Assembly: GCA_016165875.1 (NCBI GenBank)
Contig: JABBOT010000002.1
Span: 2,939,540-3,003,539, forward strand
Direction: 5' to 3'
Origin: Acanthopleura granulata
Lineage: Eukaryota; Mollusca; Polyplacophora; Chitonida; Chitonidae
Length of the DNA stretch: 64,000 bases
A program made the translations under genes and the position numbers. The notes beneath the pieces are model-generated. The model was not told the DNA's origin. It saw only the letters and a program-made list of their open reading frames with translations, and searched no databases. This document shows positions 40,875 to 51,489 of this stretch, piece after piece (positions within the stretch are counted from its first letter, which is position 1; each line of letters starts with the position of its first letter).

Positions 40875-42197
40875 TATTTTATGTAAATTGTGAGCATATT
40901 TTGTTCTTTATTTTACTGAACATTTGACTAAGGGTTGTTCTGATTCAATAATATCCAAATTTCGTATTTGTAATCATCTGTATCGCCAGTTTCCTCAGCA
41001 GAACGACTTGTCAGGAAAAGCGTTCTTTCGTCATGGAGGTCATGAATGGTCCACCATATTGAATTTTCTCTCCTCCCAAACGAAAAGATTAACATTGAAT
41101 CTTTTGCAAGTGGAGGAAGAGGTAGTCTGGTCAATCAAAACAAACCCTGCAAAACGTGTTGACATTTACCCTCATGTTTAGTTAAAACTAGTTCTCCTCC
41201 TGTTGATAACCCACTAGTCTCTTAATTTTGCCATTATACACTGTGAGTTGATTTAAGTAACACAGGTTGGATGACATGGCAGTGAATGCGTGATTTTTAA
41301 TTAAACTCAAGTTACACTGTTTGATCATCCCGTAGCCAAGGCACACTGCAGTTACCATACAGCACTTACAATAATTTGGCAAGAAAATTATTTAGAACAC
41401 AAAATCTATGTGTTTAATTGGCATACATCACGTATATTTCATACAACATTTCAATGCTATTTCTGCAAACATTGTCTGTAACCAACTGATACGCAATTTA
41501 TAATTAATATATGGACCCGTAAGCTGTGAGACATGCACAGTGCCTTAGGTTGTATGGCAAAACAATAGCCAATATTAACTTTTTTGCTATTGTCAGAGCA
41601 ACTGCGTATCAAAATTACAGTTCTGTCAACTGTGAGATGACAGTTGAGACGCAGCAGTGAAATGACATCAGTGCCATGCTAAAAGGTAGGCCCTGCAGCA
41701 TCGTACATCTGGCAGTGATTTGTTATGCTGATCTCGTCTATTTGTGTTATATGGAAGTGGTACTTGAAGACGAATCCTCAATGACTCGCATGCTTGCCAC
41801 ACATTTTTAATAGTGGTGTAAAAGTAATTAAGTACCAGCTGTTTCTAAGTGCAGTGTCAGAGAATACTGCTGAGTAGGCCAACTTGATCTAGAAAATGTT
41901 GAGTTTTGTGACCACCCCCTGGGTTAATTTCCATGTACCGACACCTCAAGAGTTAGTGCAAAATACAGATGCTGTGATATTGATATCTAAAAGCAGACAT
42001 ATTAATTACTGTTCTGTTTATAGTTTTCTGTTATGATTAGAACAAATGATACCTAGAACTTCCCAAATATCACTCAATGTACAACATCAATCAAATAAAT
42101 AAATGAATTTCCAAATATATACCAGTGTGTAGTCTCTCTAATATCACTCTAACAGTGCGGGAGAGTGATCCATGGCTTTATAGCCTAAGGTGCTTAC

Positions 42198-42429
42198 CTT
42201 TTGGTTGCTAGGACACGTATAGGCTCAAAGCCGGCCTTGGAAAGGGAAATTGCTGCTTTGTCCCACTGTCTCAGTTCTGTGGGACCTTGATGACAGGAAA
42301 CTGTTGATGACGCTTGTTTGTACAATCTGTTGTTTGTTGAACACCACCCATTTTCCATCTGTACAGTGTCCAGATCTGTACTGAACACATGAGAAAAGGT
42401 CGATGGTTTACACCTAGGTGCTCTGGTTT
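42198..42429 (-). CDS. Unrecognised protein, first or second exon
   Basis: An open segment bounded by an acceptor (ttaattggtgtcag) and a strong donor (AAAAG/gtaagcac), exit phase 2. An internal ATG at 42358 (MENGWCSTNNRLYK) could be the start, in which case the three exons give 147 residues. If the segment is an internal exon, about 23 more residues precede it. Near the end it reads AAISLSKAGFEPIRVLATK. The candidate start lies only about 350 bases from the 5' exon of the divergent zinc-finger gene, so the two may share a promoter region. Confidence 0.5.
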
Positions 42430-42748
42430 CTGACACCAATTAAAAAGACCACAATATTATACAAGTGAAAAATTTATGAATATTGCGCTGAAAGTAAGTA
42501 AATTTAAGAATGTGACTAGTGCACCGTACATGTACCAAAACAGAAAGTTATCATTAGTTTCAGCCGGCGCTAATTATTTACCAACCAATCCCAATGGCGC
42601 CTTTTTTTTTCTGTATATTTATGTACACAAAAAAAAAAAAAAATAGAAAATATTCAAACAATGGTGTTGTCCTTGACATTAACATTCTTGTCTGTGTTGT
42701 TATTTCAGTATTAGCTGACTAATAAGTGAGCATATAGTCAGCCCAATC

Positions 42749-44019
42749 ATGCCATTAAGGAAAGGCAGAAGACTTTCCCAAGCTGAAACAACATCTGACC
42801 AAAAGAGGACAAAATCAAGTCAGGAAAACAATTCTACCAAAGCAGCATCAAAAACTGGGATGCAAAAGAATGCCGAGGTGGAAATGTCTGGACAAGTACT
42901 GTCTAAGTCCTCCAAAATTATTCCCGGAGCATCATGTTCAAAGTCTCCAGGGGTAGAAAAAACATTGAAGGTTGAACGAGGTGCAGCAAAAGAGAACACC
43001 TCAGACAAGAAGACTGGTGCAAGCTCAGAATCTGTGCCTTGTCCCTTTCCAAGAGGAAGTGTTCAAAATGCAAAAAAAGTGGTGAAAACTGATTCAGATA
43101 AATCAGAGAAAGTCCCAGAAAAATCTACAGAAGGTGTTCAGCGTGCTTCTCAAAGGACCACCCGTCATCGTAGCTGTGAAGAACCCACAGCTGACTCAGA
43201 AAGTAGTAAAGCCAAAACCCCCATTCAGAATGTCAGACAGGGCCGCCCTCAGTCTGTGAATAAAGAAAAGCCGATAAATGCTGATGCATCAAAAAAGAAA
43301 AGTATTGAGACAGTAAAGATCACACATCGCCCCAGAGGAAGACCAAGGAAGTTCCAACCCACAAAGCCTCTAGAGCAGTCGGCAGAAAATTGTGATGTCA
43401 AAGAAACTGAAGACAGCCACCAACAGGAGGATGATATGTCAGGCAAAAGTTTGTCTGAAAAGAAAACATCCAGTGCCGAAGGAAAACATGTAGAATCTGG
43501 GGGTGTGAAGATAAGAGATGCAAGGAACATCAGTGACAGTGCTGTGCCAAGTAGTGCTATTGGTATTGACCAGGAAAACTCTGGTGGGGAAAATATTGAA
43601 CATGTTGATGAGAAATCACAGGAGGATGTTCATAAATTTGAGAAACCGCAGAGTGGTTCTTCACAGCCTGAAGACACGGTGACAGAACAGGGCAGTAGCA
43701 CAGCTAAATTTAACATGGTGACAGAACAGGGCAGTAGCACAGCTAAATCTAACATGGTCACAATAGGCACACAGACCAGAACACTTCCCAGGAAGAAGAG
43801 GCTAATCCGAAGTGGTTCCCAAGACCAGCAACCCGCAGTGAAAAAGCAGAGGTCAGAGGTCAAGGGTAAAGATGAGTCCGAAACATTGTCCCCTAGAAAG
43901 AGCTCTCGGCAGCGGAAACTTAGCCGGTGGTTTGAAGACATGGAGGTGAGCTTTGGCTGGAAGAAATCGCCAGAAGTGAGAGGTAGACGAAAGATCATCC
44001 AGAGCTCTGTACCTACGAG
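42749..44019 (+). CDS. AT-hook / ten C2H2 zinc-finger protein, exon with start codon
   Basis: First coding exon of a 1259-residue nuclear protein assembled from six exons (42749-44019, 44638-45064, 45804-46058, 47283-47397, 47546-47715, 48224-49765). All phases agree and the total is divisible by three. An acceptor (gttatttcag) at about 42699-42708 marks a 5' untranslated leader directly before the ATG. The first 424 residues are hydrophilic, rich in Lys, Ser, Glu and Gln and probably disordered. Near residue 195 is RPRGRPRKF, a classic AT-hook that binds the minor groove of AT-rich DNA. A 13-residue segment (VTEQGSSTAKFNM) is repeated in tandem near residues 312-336. The N-terminal MPLRKGRR and later KKR/RKLSR clusters look like nuclear localisation signals. 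Role inferred: sequence-specific transcription or chromatin regulator. I cannot assign a named orthologue. Donor ACGAG/gtaagcc, phase 2. Confidence 0.85.
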
Positions 44020-44637
44020 GTAAGCCAAGGAGATGATGGCTGTAACTTAAATAGTACATACATTCATCCTGCTTATTTGACATAACTTGATGGCTAACAT
44101 CTGTAAACTGTTCTGAAATCTTTTTTTTTCCTTTAATGGAGATGTACTGCAGGTTTGTTTTTTTTTTGTTTGTTTTTTTTTTTGTCAAACTAGTGCATAC
44201 TAGTGTATTCAGATTAAAATAATAAAATTCTATGTACATGGAGGCAGTATTTGTATATTTTCATAGTCTAAACTAAATTAAGCTTTTCTTAAGCTCTTGA
44301 TTTTATGTGATATTTGTACACACCATCTTCACATGTGGAACCAGTGCACCTTATTCCCACCTTTTCAAGGCCCTAGGAAATACCTGTGTCTGTAACAAAG
44401 GTTCTGGTGCATGAATTTTCCATAGGATTTCAATTGTTTTGAACCAGATCTTTGAATTGCACATCCTGGGCAGGTTTAGTCAGTCACACCCACCGTTACC
44501 AGAAAATACAGATTTGGTCGAAGAACGCTGATTGATTACCGGCTTTCACATGCGCGTAAAACTGTCTTTACTAAGTGAATCCGGATTGAAGCCGACCTCA
44601 TTCCCATAAACATTCCATTTCTTCTTTTTGTTGCTAG

Positions 44638-45064
44638 CATCATTGTTCAGAATGTCCTAGATGTGGCAGAGGATGTGCCTGCTTCATCAAATGTTACTGA
44701 CGAAGCAGAGCAGGTGAAGGTAGTAAGCACTGAAGACCCCGTGGTCCCGGATCCAGACACCACGGCCTCTGCCCCAGTACCTCAGACAACCACTCATGAA
44801 GGCACTCAGGCTGACCTGCCAGAGGAAGAGGAGGAGCTACCGGAGGCAGCATCCAATCAAAGTGGTGCAGAGAAGGATACTGTGGATGAGGACGACACTC
44901 GCAGCAAGTACATCATCCCGTTGGTCCTGAGTGAGCCTCTGTGTGAGCCTCCGCCTCTGTCAGAGAAACCAGAAACAACACCTGTGCCAGAAGTGCAGCA
45001 GGTGTTTCAGATGGAGGCCGATACAGAGGCCGATACAGAGCCAGCAGAGGAGATCCGACAAACC
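44638..45064 (+). CDS. AT-hook / C2H2 protein, acidic linker exon
   Basis: Acceptor tttttgttgctag, donor gtgagtacc (phase 2 to 0). The exon must begin at 44638: the tempting acceptor 13 bases later (attgttcag) would put a stop in frame after three codons. It encodes an acidic, Pro- and Thr-rich linker (for example PEEEEELPEAA) containing a short direct repeat, EADTEADTE. No domain. It may act as an acidic activation region or simple spacer (inference). Confidence 0.85.
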
Positions 45065-45803
45065 GTGAGTACCCTTTCAGGGCCTGATACAGGATAAAAG
45101 TTTCGGCACCTGCACAATGTGCACATTTTATACGCTTTGAATTGTTCATGTCTGCTTATGAGGAAATGCTTTTAATTAAATAACCTGTTGAACTTCTTTA
45201 AGAACAGTTCCACATAACAATAAATCATTTCCGATTTTACATCATTTTGTTGTGATTTTTTTACCAGGTGTTCTTAATTGGGTGCCCAAACCCCGTGTAA
45301 CGGGTTGGAAAATGGCCTCCATTAGGCCCTGCCTATAAATTCATCAACCTTTTGCCATATGGTAGAGCCTCTTTCAATGTGATTTATGTACGTTTTTAAT
45401 TCGATTTTAGAGACAATTTCATGCATTCACAAAAGGTATAAATTTACAGAATAGTGCCCTCAGAACTTGCAGAAATATTATAATTCTAAATATATTGTAA
45501 GAATTATAATATACTTACCAAACAACTGACCTTGTGGAAAGGATTATTTTCAACTACTGATATCCTACTCTCTTGAGTTCACAGTATCACGTTATATGAT
45601 CAAACAGGCTACTGTTTAGAAAGTATACTATCGACAAACTGTGCACTGCTGAAAAGAGCTAAAACTGGCTCACGGAGTGGTGTAATCCGCTCTGTATGGC
45701 ATTATATATGTTCCGGCCACGAAACTGCGAACCTGTGTATTGAACAAGTAACGTGTCTGTCCACATAACCATATACAGTTTAAATATGATGCTGTGTTGA
45801 CAG

Positions 45804-46058
45804 ATAGTTATAAGTGAGCCCAAGCCTGAAGAGCCTATCCCGGACACATACCGTGGCCTGACCTACACCAGTGTGGTGCTGCCAGCAGAGCAGGCCAACG
45901 CCTCAGACCCCATGCTCAAGACAATATCAGTGGATATACAGGGGGCGGGGGAAGCCAGCAAGGCCCAGCTGAAGAAACAGGAGTTTGTCATCGTCAGATT
46001 GCCAGAAGGGGTTGCCATCCAACAAGACAGTACGGCGACTCGCAAACCTCTGGAAGAT
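45804..46058 (+). CDS. AT-hook / C2H2 protein, linker exon before the fingers
   Basis: An 85-codon exon, phase 0 at both ends; acceptor gctgtgttgacag, donor gtaggtacc. It encodes TYRGLTYTSVVLPAEQANAS and EFVIVRLPEGVAI, which look more ordered than the preceding linkers. It is followed by the 107-bp tandem array. Because it ends in phase 0, every decoy acceptor in the array is read in the same frame as the real one. Confidence 0.85.
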
Positions 46059-46319
46059 GTAGGTACCACTTCTTTGATGATGTAATGTTGAAATAGAAGC
46101 TGAGAATACAGGAAGTGTAGATTGGGGGTAATATGCATTTTTTTGTGGGTAAATGGTAGATTTTTGATAGATTTTCAGGTTTCTTAATACAAGTGTATTA
46201 TTGTGTATATTGATACATGTACTGCTGTGTCACAAAAGATGATAGTGTGTGTGTTGTAGTTCGAATGATAGAGAGGACACTTCAAAGTGTCTCACTCTCG
46301 ACTGTCTACGTGCACTTTA

Positions 46320-47282
46320 GTAACTTTGGTAAGGTGCTTTGTGAATGAAGCAGATGGCACCTACAAGTGTCTGGACTGTGACTACTTGTGAGACTGTGTG
46401 GTGATACATGTGTTGTTGTGTTACAGGATGATGGTGTGCGGTGCATTGTGAATGAAGCAGACGGCACCTTCAAGTGTCTGGACTGTGACTACTTGTGAGA
46501 GTGTATGGTGATACATGTGTTGTTGTGTTACAGGATGATGGTGTGCGGTGCATTGTGAATAAAGCAGGCGGCACCTACAAGTGTCTGGACTGTGACTACT
46601 TGTGAAAGTGTGTGGTGATACATGTGTTGTTGTGTTACAGGATGATGGTGTTCGGTGCATTGTGAATAAAGCAGGCGGCACCTACAAGTGTCTGGACTGT
46701 GACTACTTGTGAAAGTGTGTGGTGATACATGTGTTGTTGTGTTACAGGATGATGGTGTGCGGTGCATTGTGAATAAAGCAGGCGGCACCTACAAGTGTCT
46801 GGACTGTGACTACTTGTGAAAGTGTGTGGTGATACATGTGTTGTTGTGTTACAGGATGATGGTGTGCGGTGCATTGTGAATGAAGCAGACGGCACCTTCA
46901 AGTGTCTGGACTGTGACTACTTGTGAAAGTGTGTGGTGATACATGTGTTGTTGTGTTACAGGATGATGGTGTGCAGTGCATTGTGAATAAAGCAGGCGGC
47001 ACCTACAAGTGTCTGGACTGTGACTACTTGTCAGAGTGTGCGGTGATACATGTGTTGTTGTGTTACAGGATGATGGTGTGCGGTGCATTGTGAATGAAGC
47101 AGACGGCACCTTCAAGTGTCTGGACTGTGACTACTTGTGAGAGTGTGTGGTGATACATGTGTTGTTGTGTTACAGGATGATGGTGTGCGGTGCATTGTGA
47201 ATAAAGCAGGCGGCACCTACAAGTGTCTGGACTGTGACTACTTGTCAGAGTGTGTGGTGATACATGTGTTGTTGTGTTACAG
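46320..47282 (+). repeat. Tandem array of the zinc-finger exon acceptor and exon start, 107-bp unit
   Basis: Eight full copies begin at 46427 and follow at exactly 107-base steps (46534, 46641, 46748, 46855, 46962, 47069, 47176). The functional exon at 47283 is the ninth. A diverged partial copy lies at about 46320-46426. Each unit holds 41 intron-type bases ending in gttgtgttacag, then the first 66 bases of the exon (22 codons, DDGVRCIVNEADGTFKCLDC and on), then ttgtga or ttgtca in place of the rest of the exon. Apart from a few substitutions the copies are identical, so the array is young or homogenised. Confidence 0.95.
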
Positions 47283-47397
47283 GATAATGGTGTGCGGTGC
47301 ATTGTGAATGAAGCAGACGGCACCTTCAAGTGTCTGGACTGTGACTACGTCACCAACAAGAAACCTAACTGGTACAAGCACAAGAAGAGGCATTTGG
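47283..47397 (+). CDS. AT-hook / C2H2 protein, zinc finger 1 exon
   Basis: Acceptor gttgtgttacag, donor gtgagtta (phase 0 to 1). It encodes a complete C2H2 finger with CLDC and HKKRH spaced by twelve residues (CLDCDYVTNKKPNWYKHKKR). Only this copy continues past CDY into VTNKKPNWYK, which identifies it as the functional member of the preceding array. Confidence 0.9.
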
Positions 47398-47545
47398 GTG
47401 AGTTACATTTATGACACTGTGGTGTGTTCACATGAGAAATCATTTGTGTCCGATGGTTGACAATACAGATAATCTTGCTTGCCTTCCTTTTCGATGCCCT
47501 TTGTGTGTGAAGTGTGCCAACACAGGTTATCTTGTTTGATTACAG

Positions 47546-47715
47546 CTGTGAAGCCATATGCATGTGATGTATGTCCGTATAGATCGTCCACCAGCAGTAA
47601 CCTGAAGAGACACATGAATATTCATCGGGATGTGCGCAGCCACTCATGTGACAGGTGTGGTTTGACCTTCAGACAGAAAATTCACCTGCTGAGGCATGTG
47701 AAGTACAAACATGAG
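47546..47715 (+). CDS. AT-hook / C2H2 protein, zinc fingers 2 and 3
   Basis: Acceptor tgtttgattacag, phase 1 to 0. It encodes VKPYACDVCPYRSSTSS with NLKRHMNIH, then SCDRCGLTFRQKIHLLRHV with KYKH. Both are C2H2 fingers. The donor, CATGAG/gttggtg, is a weaker match to consensus than the others in this gene. Confidence 0.88.
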
Positions 47716-48223
47716 GTTGGTGTTCACTTTGCTCACTTTCAAACACATGTAATTGCATGTACTTACATAGTTGCTGAGTCACAGTTTTTCTTATAAACAA
47801 GTAGTAATACATGTGGTATGCAGTTCAACCCTCACTGTTTAAAACCTCATGTTTTGTGTATTTACAAGAATGTTACAATAAACACATACATCATACACCT
47901 CTTACATGCTGCTTTTGTGGAAGGTAGATCTTAATGTTAGTACAAGAGTTACACCATAGCAAAAATGGCAACACGGCTGCCGTTTTACTGCCAGGGAATT
48001 TGACAATTGAAGTACTTACTGCAGTATAAATGTAGATATTTTCAAACATGTGATATATATTATCACCTCATTGCAGACACAGAAATCTGTAGTGATTATT
48101 GCCAATGTGTTTTATTGTTATAGGGTCCAGAGGGAAAGCATATTGTTTTTGACTGAATAACCCTCAGTAAATAAAGTTGTTATTATTATTACATTTTAAA
48201 CGGTATCTGTCTTTGTATTACAG

Positions 48224-49765
48224 GAAAAGAGTGTACAGTGCCCTTTATGTGACTACGTCTGTGCTAACGAAAATCCTGACTTGAAAATCCACATCAAGCG
48301 ACGACACGAGCGTCCCAAGGAGATGAGCTCTGACGGAGGCTTCACTTGTGACGAGTGTGGACTGGTGGCCATTTCCAGGAAAGACTACAGACAGCACATG
48401 AAGTTCCACAGGAAAGGCCCTGAGCTGAAGCTGTTCTGTGAACACTGCAGCTTCGTGACTGACTGTGAGAGCCGTATGAACAGGCACATGATGATCCACA
48501 CCAAGGTGAAGCCGTTCCAATGCGGGCTGTGCGACTACAAAGGCACGCAGAAGGAGCACGTGGTGAGGCACATGAAGTCCCAGCACCAGGTCGACACGCC
48601 AGAGAAAACCATCAGCCGCAACTCCCGAGAGAAGCAGGGCAACAACGACATGGCGTTGGACGCGCTTGGGATCAGCGACGACAGCATGAGCAACCCGCCA
48701 ACACCTAGCCCCTCGGACCCGGAGAAGAAATACGACAAGGCCGACTTTTCCAGCCGGGATAAAATTTTCGCCTGTAATCATTGCACGATGAAGTTTGCCA
48801 AGCTGATCAATCTGTACAAACATCTGCACACACAGCATCGGTCTATCATGCCCACAGCAACTGAGGAGTTCTCCTGTGTTGTGTGTGAATTCCACACTGC
48901 GTCCAAGAAGAATTTACTGGTGCACATGAGAAAGCACAATCTGCTAGACCAGAGCCCGCCCACCCACGTGTACTCCTGTGTGCTTTGCAGTTATGTCAAC
49001 CCCAAACGCAGAAACCTCTTCCAGCACATGAAGAAAAAACACAAGATAGAAATCGTGATGAAGGATGATGGTTCTGCCAACTGCTTCATTGCAGAGAACT
49101 CAAATCTAGCGGGTGGGAGCGGGGAAGGCGGCAACGAGAACTTGCTGACTGTCGGTGATGTGGTGACAGCCTCAACTTCAGACACTCAGATCCAGGTCGT
49201 CACGGATAGTGGGCCATCTGGCAGCGTCCAGAGACTGGTCAGCATCAGTGACCTGACCAACGCGCTAGCCCTGCCCCAGAACACAGACGGCGTGGTGTAT
49301 ATTGACCAAGGGACCGGTAGTAAGGCAGTCACACAGATGGACTTGGCTGATCTGCAGGTGGAGTCGATCAACGTTCAGCACGAGGCAGCAGAAGCCATCC
49401 AGGGCCTGCAGGCGTTAGCGGAGCAAAGCCAGAGACACATTCTCGAGGCGCCCATCATCGAGCAGCTGAGGGGCTCCGTGGATGATGCCCAGGTGGAGCT
49501 GAGCGAGCAGGTTTTGACAGAGCAGGTGGAGGAGTCGCAAGTGTTGGAGGGGAGCCAGCAGGTGTTGGAGGAGAGTCAGCAGGTGGTAGGCGTGGAGTCG
49601 GAGTCGGCCGTGGAGTCAGAGGAGGTGATGAGCAGCTCTGGAGAGGACCGGCCGAGCATACAGCTCACTTCGGATCAGCTCATGAATCTCTCATCGGGCG
49701 ATTATGTGGAGATTAATGGGGAAATGTACAAAGTGGAATTCACGACTGAGGACTCTTCTAGTTAA
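48224..49765 (+). CDS. AT-hook / C2H2 protein, zinc fingers 4-10 and C-terminal tail
   Basis: The last exon: 514 codons to TAA, acceptor tttgtattacag, phase 0. Seven further C2H2 fingers follow, starting CPLCDYVC, CDECGLVA, CEHCSFVT, CGLCDYKG, CNHCTMKF, CVVCEFHT and CVLCSYVN, each closed by a His pair. Fingers 4-7 are clustered. A linker of about 60 residues rich in Ser, Asp and Pro separates them from fingers 8-10. The last 230 residues are acidic and Gln/Glu/Val-rich, with tandem QVLEESQQV-like repeats. They end in a compact conserved-looking segment, DYVEINGEMYKVEF, then TTEDSSS. GC content is much higher than in the flanking DNA, as expected of coding sequence. Ten fingers in total suggest recognition of a long DNA site. 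Confidence 0.92.
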   Translation, partial: EKSVQCPLCDYVCANENPDLKIHIKRRHERPKEMSSDGGFTCDECGLVAISRKDYRQHMKFHRKGPELKLFCEHCSFVTDCESRMNRHMMIHTKVKPFQCGLCDYKGTQKEHVVRHMKSQHQVDTPEKTISRNSREKQGNNDMALDALGISDDSMSNPPTPSPSDPEKKYDKADFSSRDKIFACNHCTMKFAKLINLYKHLHTQHRSIMPTATEEFSCVVCEFHTASKKNLLVHMRKHNLLDQSPPTHVYSCVLCSYVNPKRRNLFQHMKKKHKIEIVMKDDGSANCFIAENSNLAGGSGEGGNENLLTVGDVVTASTSDTQIQVVTDSGPSGSVQRLVSISDLTNALALPQNTDGVVYIDQGTGSKAVTQMDLADLQVESINVQHEAAEAIQGLQALAEQSQRHILEAPIIEQLRGSVDDAQVELSEQVLTEQVEESQVLEGSQQVLEESQQVVGVESESAVESEEVMSSSGEDRPSIQLTSDQLMNLSSGDYVEINGEMYKVEFTTEDSSS

Positions 49766-50323
49766 AAGCAGCAGAACTTAGTTTGTTACTGGGACCCATC
49801 TTTCTCAACTCTTTATAGAATGCAGTAACATTCATCACGTTGTAACAACCATGAGTCTTTGAGATTGTTTGCAGTTATTTATCTTGGATGTTACCTTATC
49901 TTGATGTAAGTACAGAAGTTCTTTTTATGTTTGAGTAGTGAAGTTTTGTCTGATGATCGAAACCAGGATTTTGTGCTCAATGATTTTTTTTCCCTACACA
50001 TGAACCAATTAAATGAATTGAAACTTTATGAACTTTTTGAAATGGTGTTTTGAAGCTTTCATGTTCACATGAAACATTTTCATAAATTTCTCTATGCACT
50101 TGATTAAATAATTCTGTCAGCAGCAGGGTGTGAAGTCTGGTAGTTGTTCTGGTGAACTGTATCTATTTTTGAACTTAATATCAGGGTATAAAGTATTCAA
50201 GCACAGACTTTCTCCAGACGTTTTATTATTATTACTGGTTTCCATGTTGTGTGTTCAGTGAAATTTAGTTTTCACTGCCTTTTTCCAGTTGTGACATATT
50301 AATATGTTACTTGATTTGTTGCC

Positions 50324-50329
50324 AATAAA
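50324..50329 (+). terminator. Polyadenylation signal of the zinc-finger gene
   Basis: A consensus AATAAA (in gccaataaactttaaaa) lies 560 bases downstream of the stop codon, after an AT-rich 3' untranslated region with no other clear AATAAA. Cleavage would be expected about 10-30 bases further on. Confidence 0.6.
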
Positions 50330-50419
50330 CTTTAAAAAACCTTCTGTAAATATCTGTATAGTTTTTATTTGTAGGTTAGTAAATAGTATCCCCTTTATTG
50401 CACATTGGTCGTGTTTTAG

Positions 50420-50484
50420 GATGGCAGAAAAGAAAGAAAAACATAAGAAAATTTCCTACACCTACATGCCTGAAACTTATGAAG
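50420..50484 (+). CDS. Exon-like segment with start codon, unrecognised
   Basis: Acceptor gtcgtgttttag, ATG at 50421, 21 codons and one base, donor gtaaattt. The translation, MAEKKEKHKKISYTYMPETY, is strongly basic at first. It lies just past the presumed polyadenylation site of the zinc-finger gene on the same strand. It may be the first coding exon of another + strand gene or an alternative 3' exon. No partner exon was found before the VPS13D gene on the other strand. Confidence 0.3.
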
Positions 50485-51089
50485 GTAAATTTATTACCCT
50501 TTCATTTTAATTGTTTATTCAATAGATTATGTATGGTGTCCTCACTGGGTTGAGTTGAATGCTTAAGCCATCCTCAAAAATCGTTGTTTGGCATAACGCG
50601 ATCCTAAGACAAAAATATTGGTGGATAGGTATGGGTTTTTTTTATCTGGCTCTTGAAAAAGATGGAGATTTTAAAGGCATTAACATGGAGAGAGAAATGA
50701 AAGAAAAAAAATACAGCTGAAAACTTCTGAGTAGGTTCTGACAGTCGGGTTATACTCAAGGAACATGTTTTTTAGGATGGCCTTACTGCTTGAAGCATGC
50801 AAGCTGCAATCTGTCCTAACTTTACACCACTGCCCTCAGTACACAAGCTTGAACTTTGAAGCCTTCGCAATGCACATACTCCTCCTTCCGCTTAGCACTG
50901 GACACTGAGATCCTTGCAAGGACTGCAGTAATCAGTATTCAGCAATAAAATTGTTTTTTAACATCAATTCCTGTCTCATCATCATGGCAATAATGGCCTA
51001 GGTGGTGTTAAAAATTTCTGTACAACGTTTGATATTGCTGGCAACGATGTAAAGCGAACGTAAAGAGCGACGCCTGCACTGCAATGAGT

Positions 51090-51485
51090 ATATTATTTAT
51101 TTGATTGGTGTTTTACGTCGTGCTCAAGAATATTTCACTTATACGATGGCAGTCAGCATTATGGTGGGAGGAAACCGGGCACGGCCTGGGGAAAACCCGT
51201 GACCATCTGCAGGTTGCTGGCAGACCTTCCTACATACAGCAAGAGAAGAAGCCAGCATGAGCTGGACTTGAACTTACATATGCCATACTCAGGAATATTT
51301 CACTTATAAGACGGTAGTCAGCATTATGATGGGAGGAAACCCATGACCATCTGCAGGTTGCTGTCAGACCTTCCCACACACGGCTGGAGAGGAAGCCGGT
51401 AAGAGCTGGACTTGAACTCACTTTCACTGTACTCAAGAATATTTCACTTATACAACAGTGGCCAGCATTATGGTGGAAGGAAACT
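51090..51485 (-). mobile_element. tRNA-derived SINE with its body present three times in tandem
   Basis: A reverse-oriented SINE (51090-51270: tail tttatttgattggtgtttta, body, then gagctggacttgaac) is followed directly by two more partial copies, at about 51283-51420 and 51425-51485. Each starts within the tail region (tactcaagaatatttcactt or close) and stops at the gagctggacttgaactca boundary or earlier. No tRNA head is seen. Confidence 0.8.
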
Positions 51486-51489
51486 GAGG

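Noticed and set aside
42820..44028. Minus-strand frames over the first exon of the zinc-finger gene
   Set aside because: Antisense shadows of a long hydrophilic coding exon with an AT-hook.
46421..47329. A series of similar 86-88 residue minus-strand frames across the 107-bp array
   Set aside because: They are antisense to the zinc-finger exon copies, recur every 107 bases and arise only from the repetition. The + strand frame and splice signals explain the sequence.
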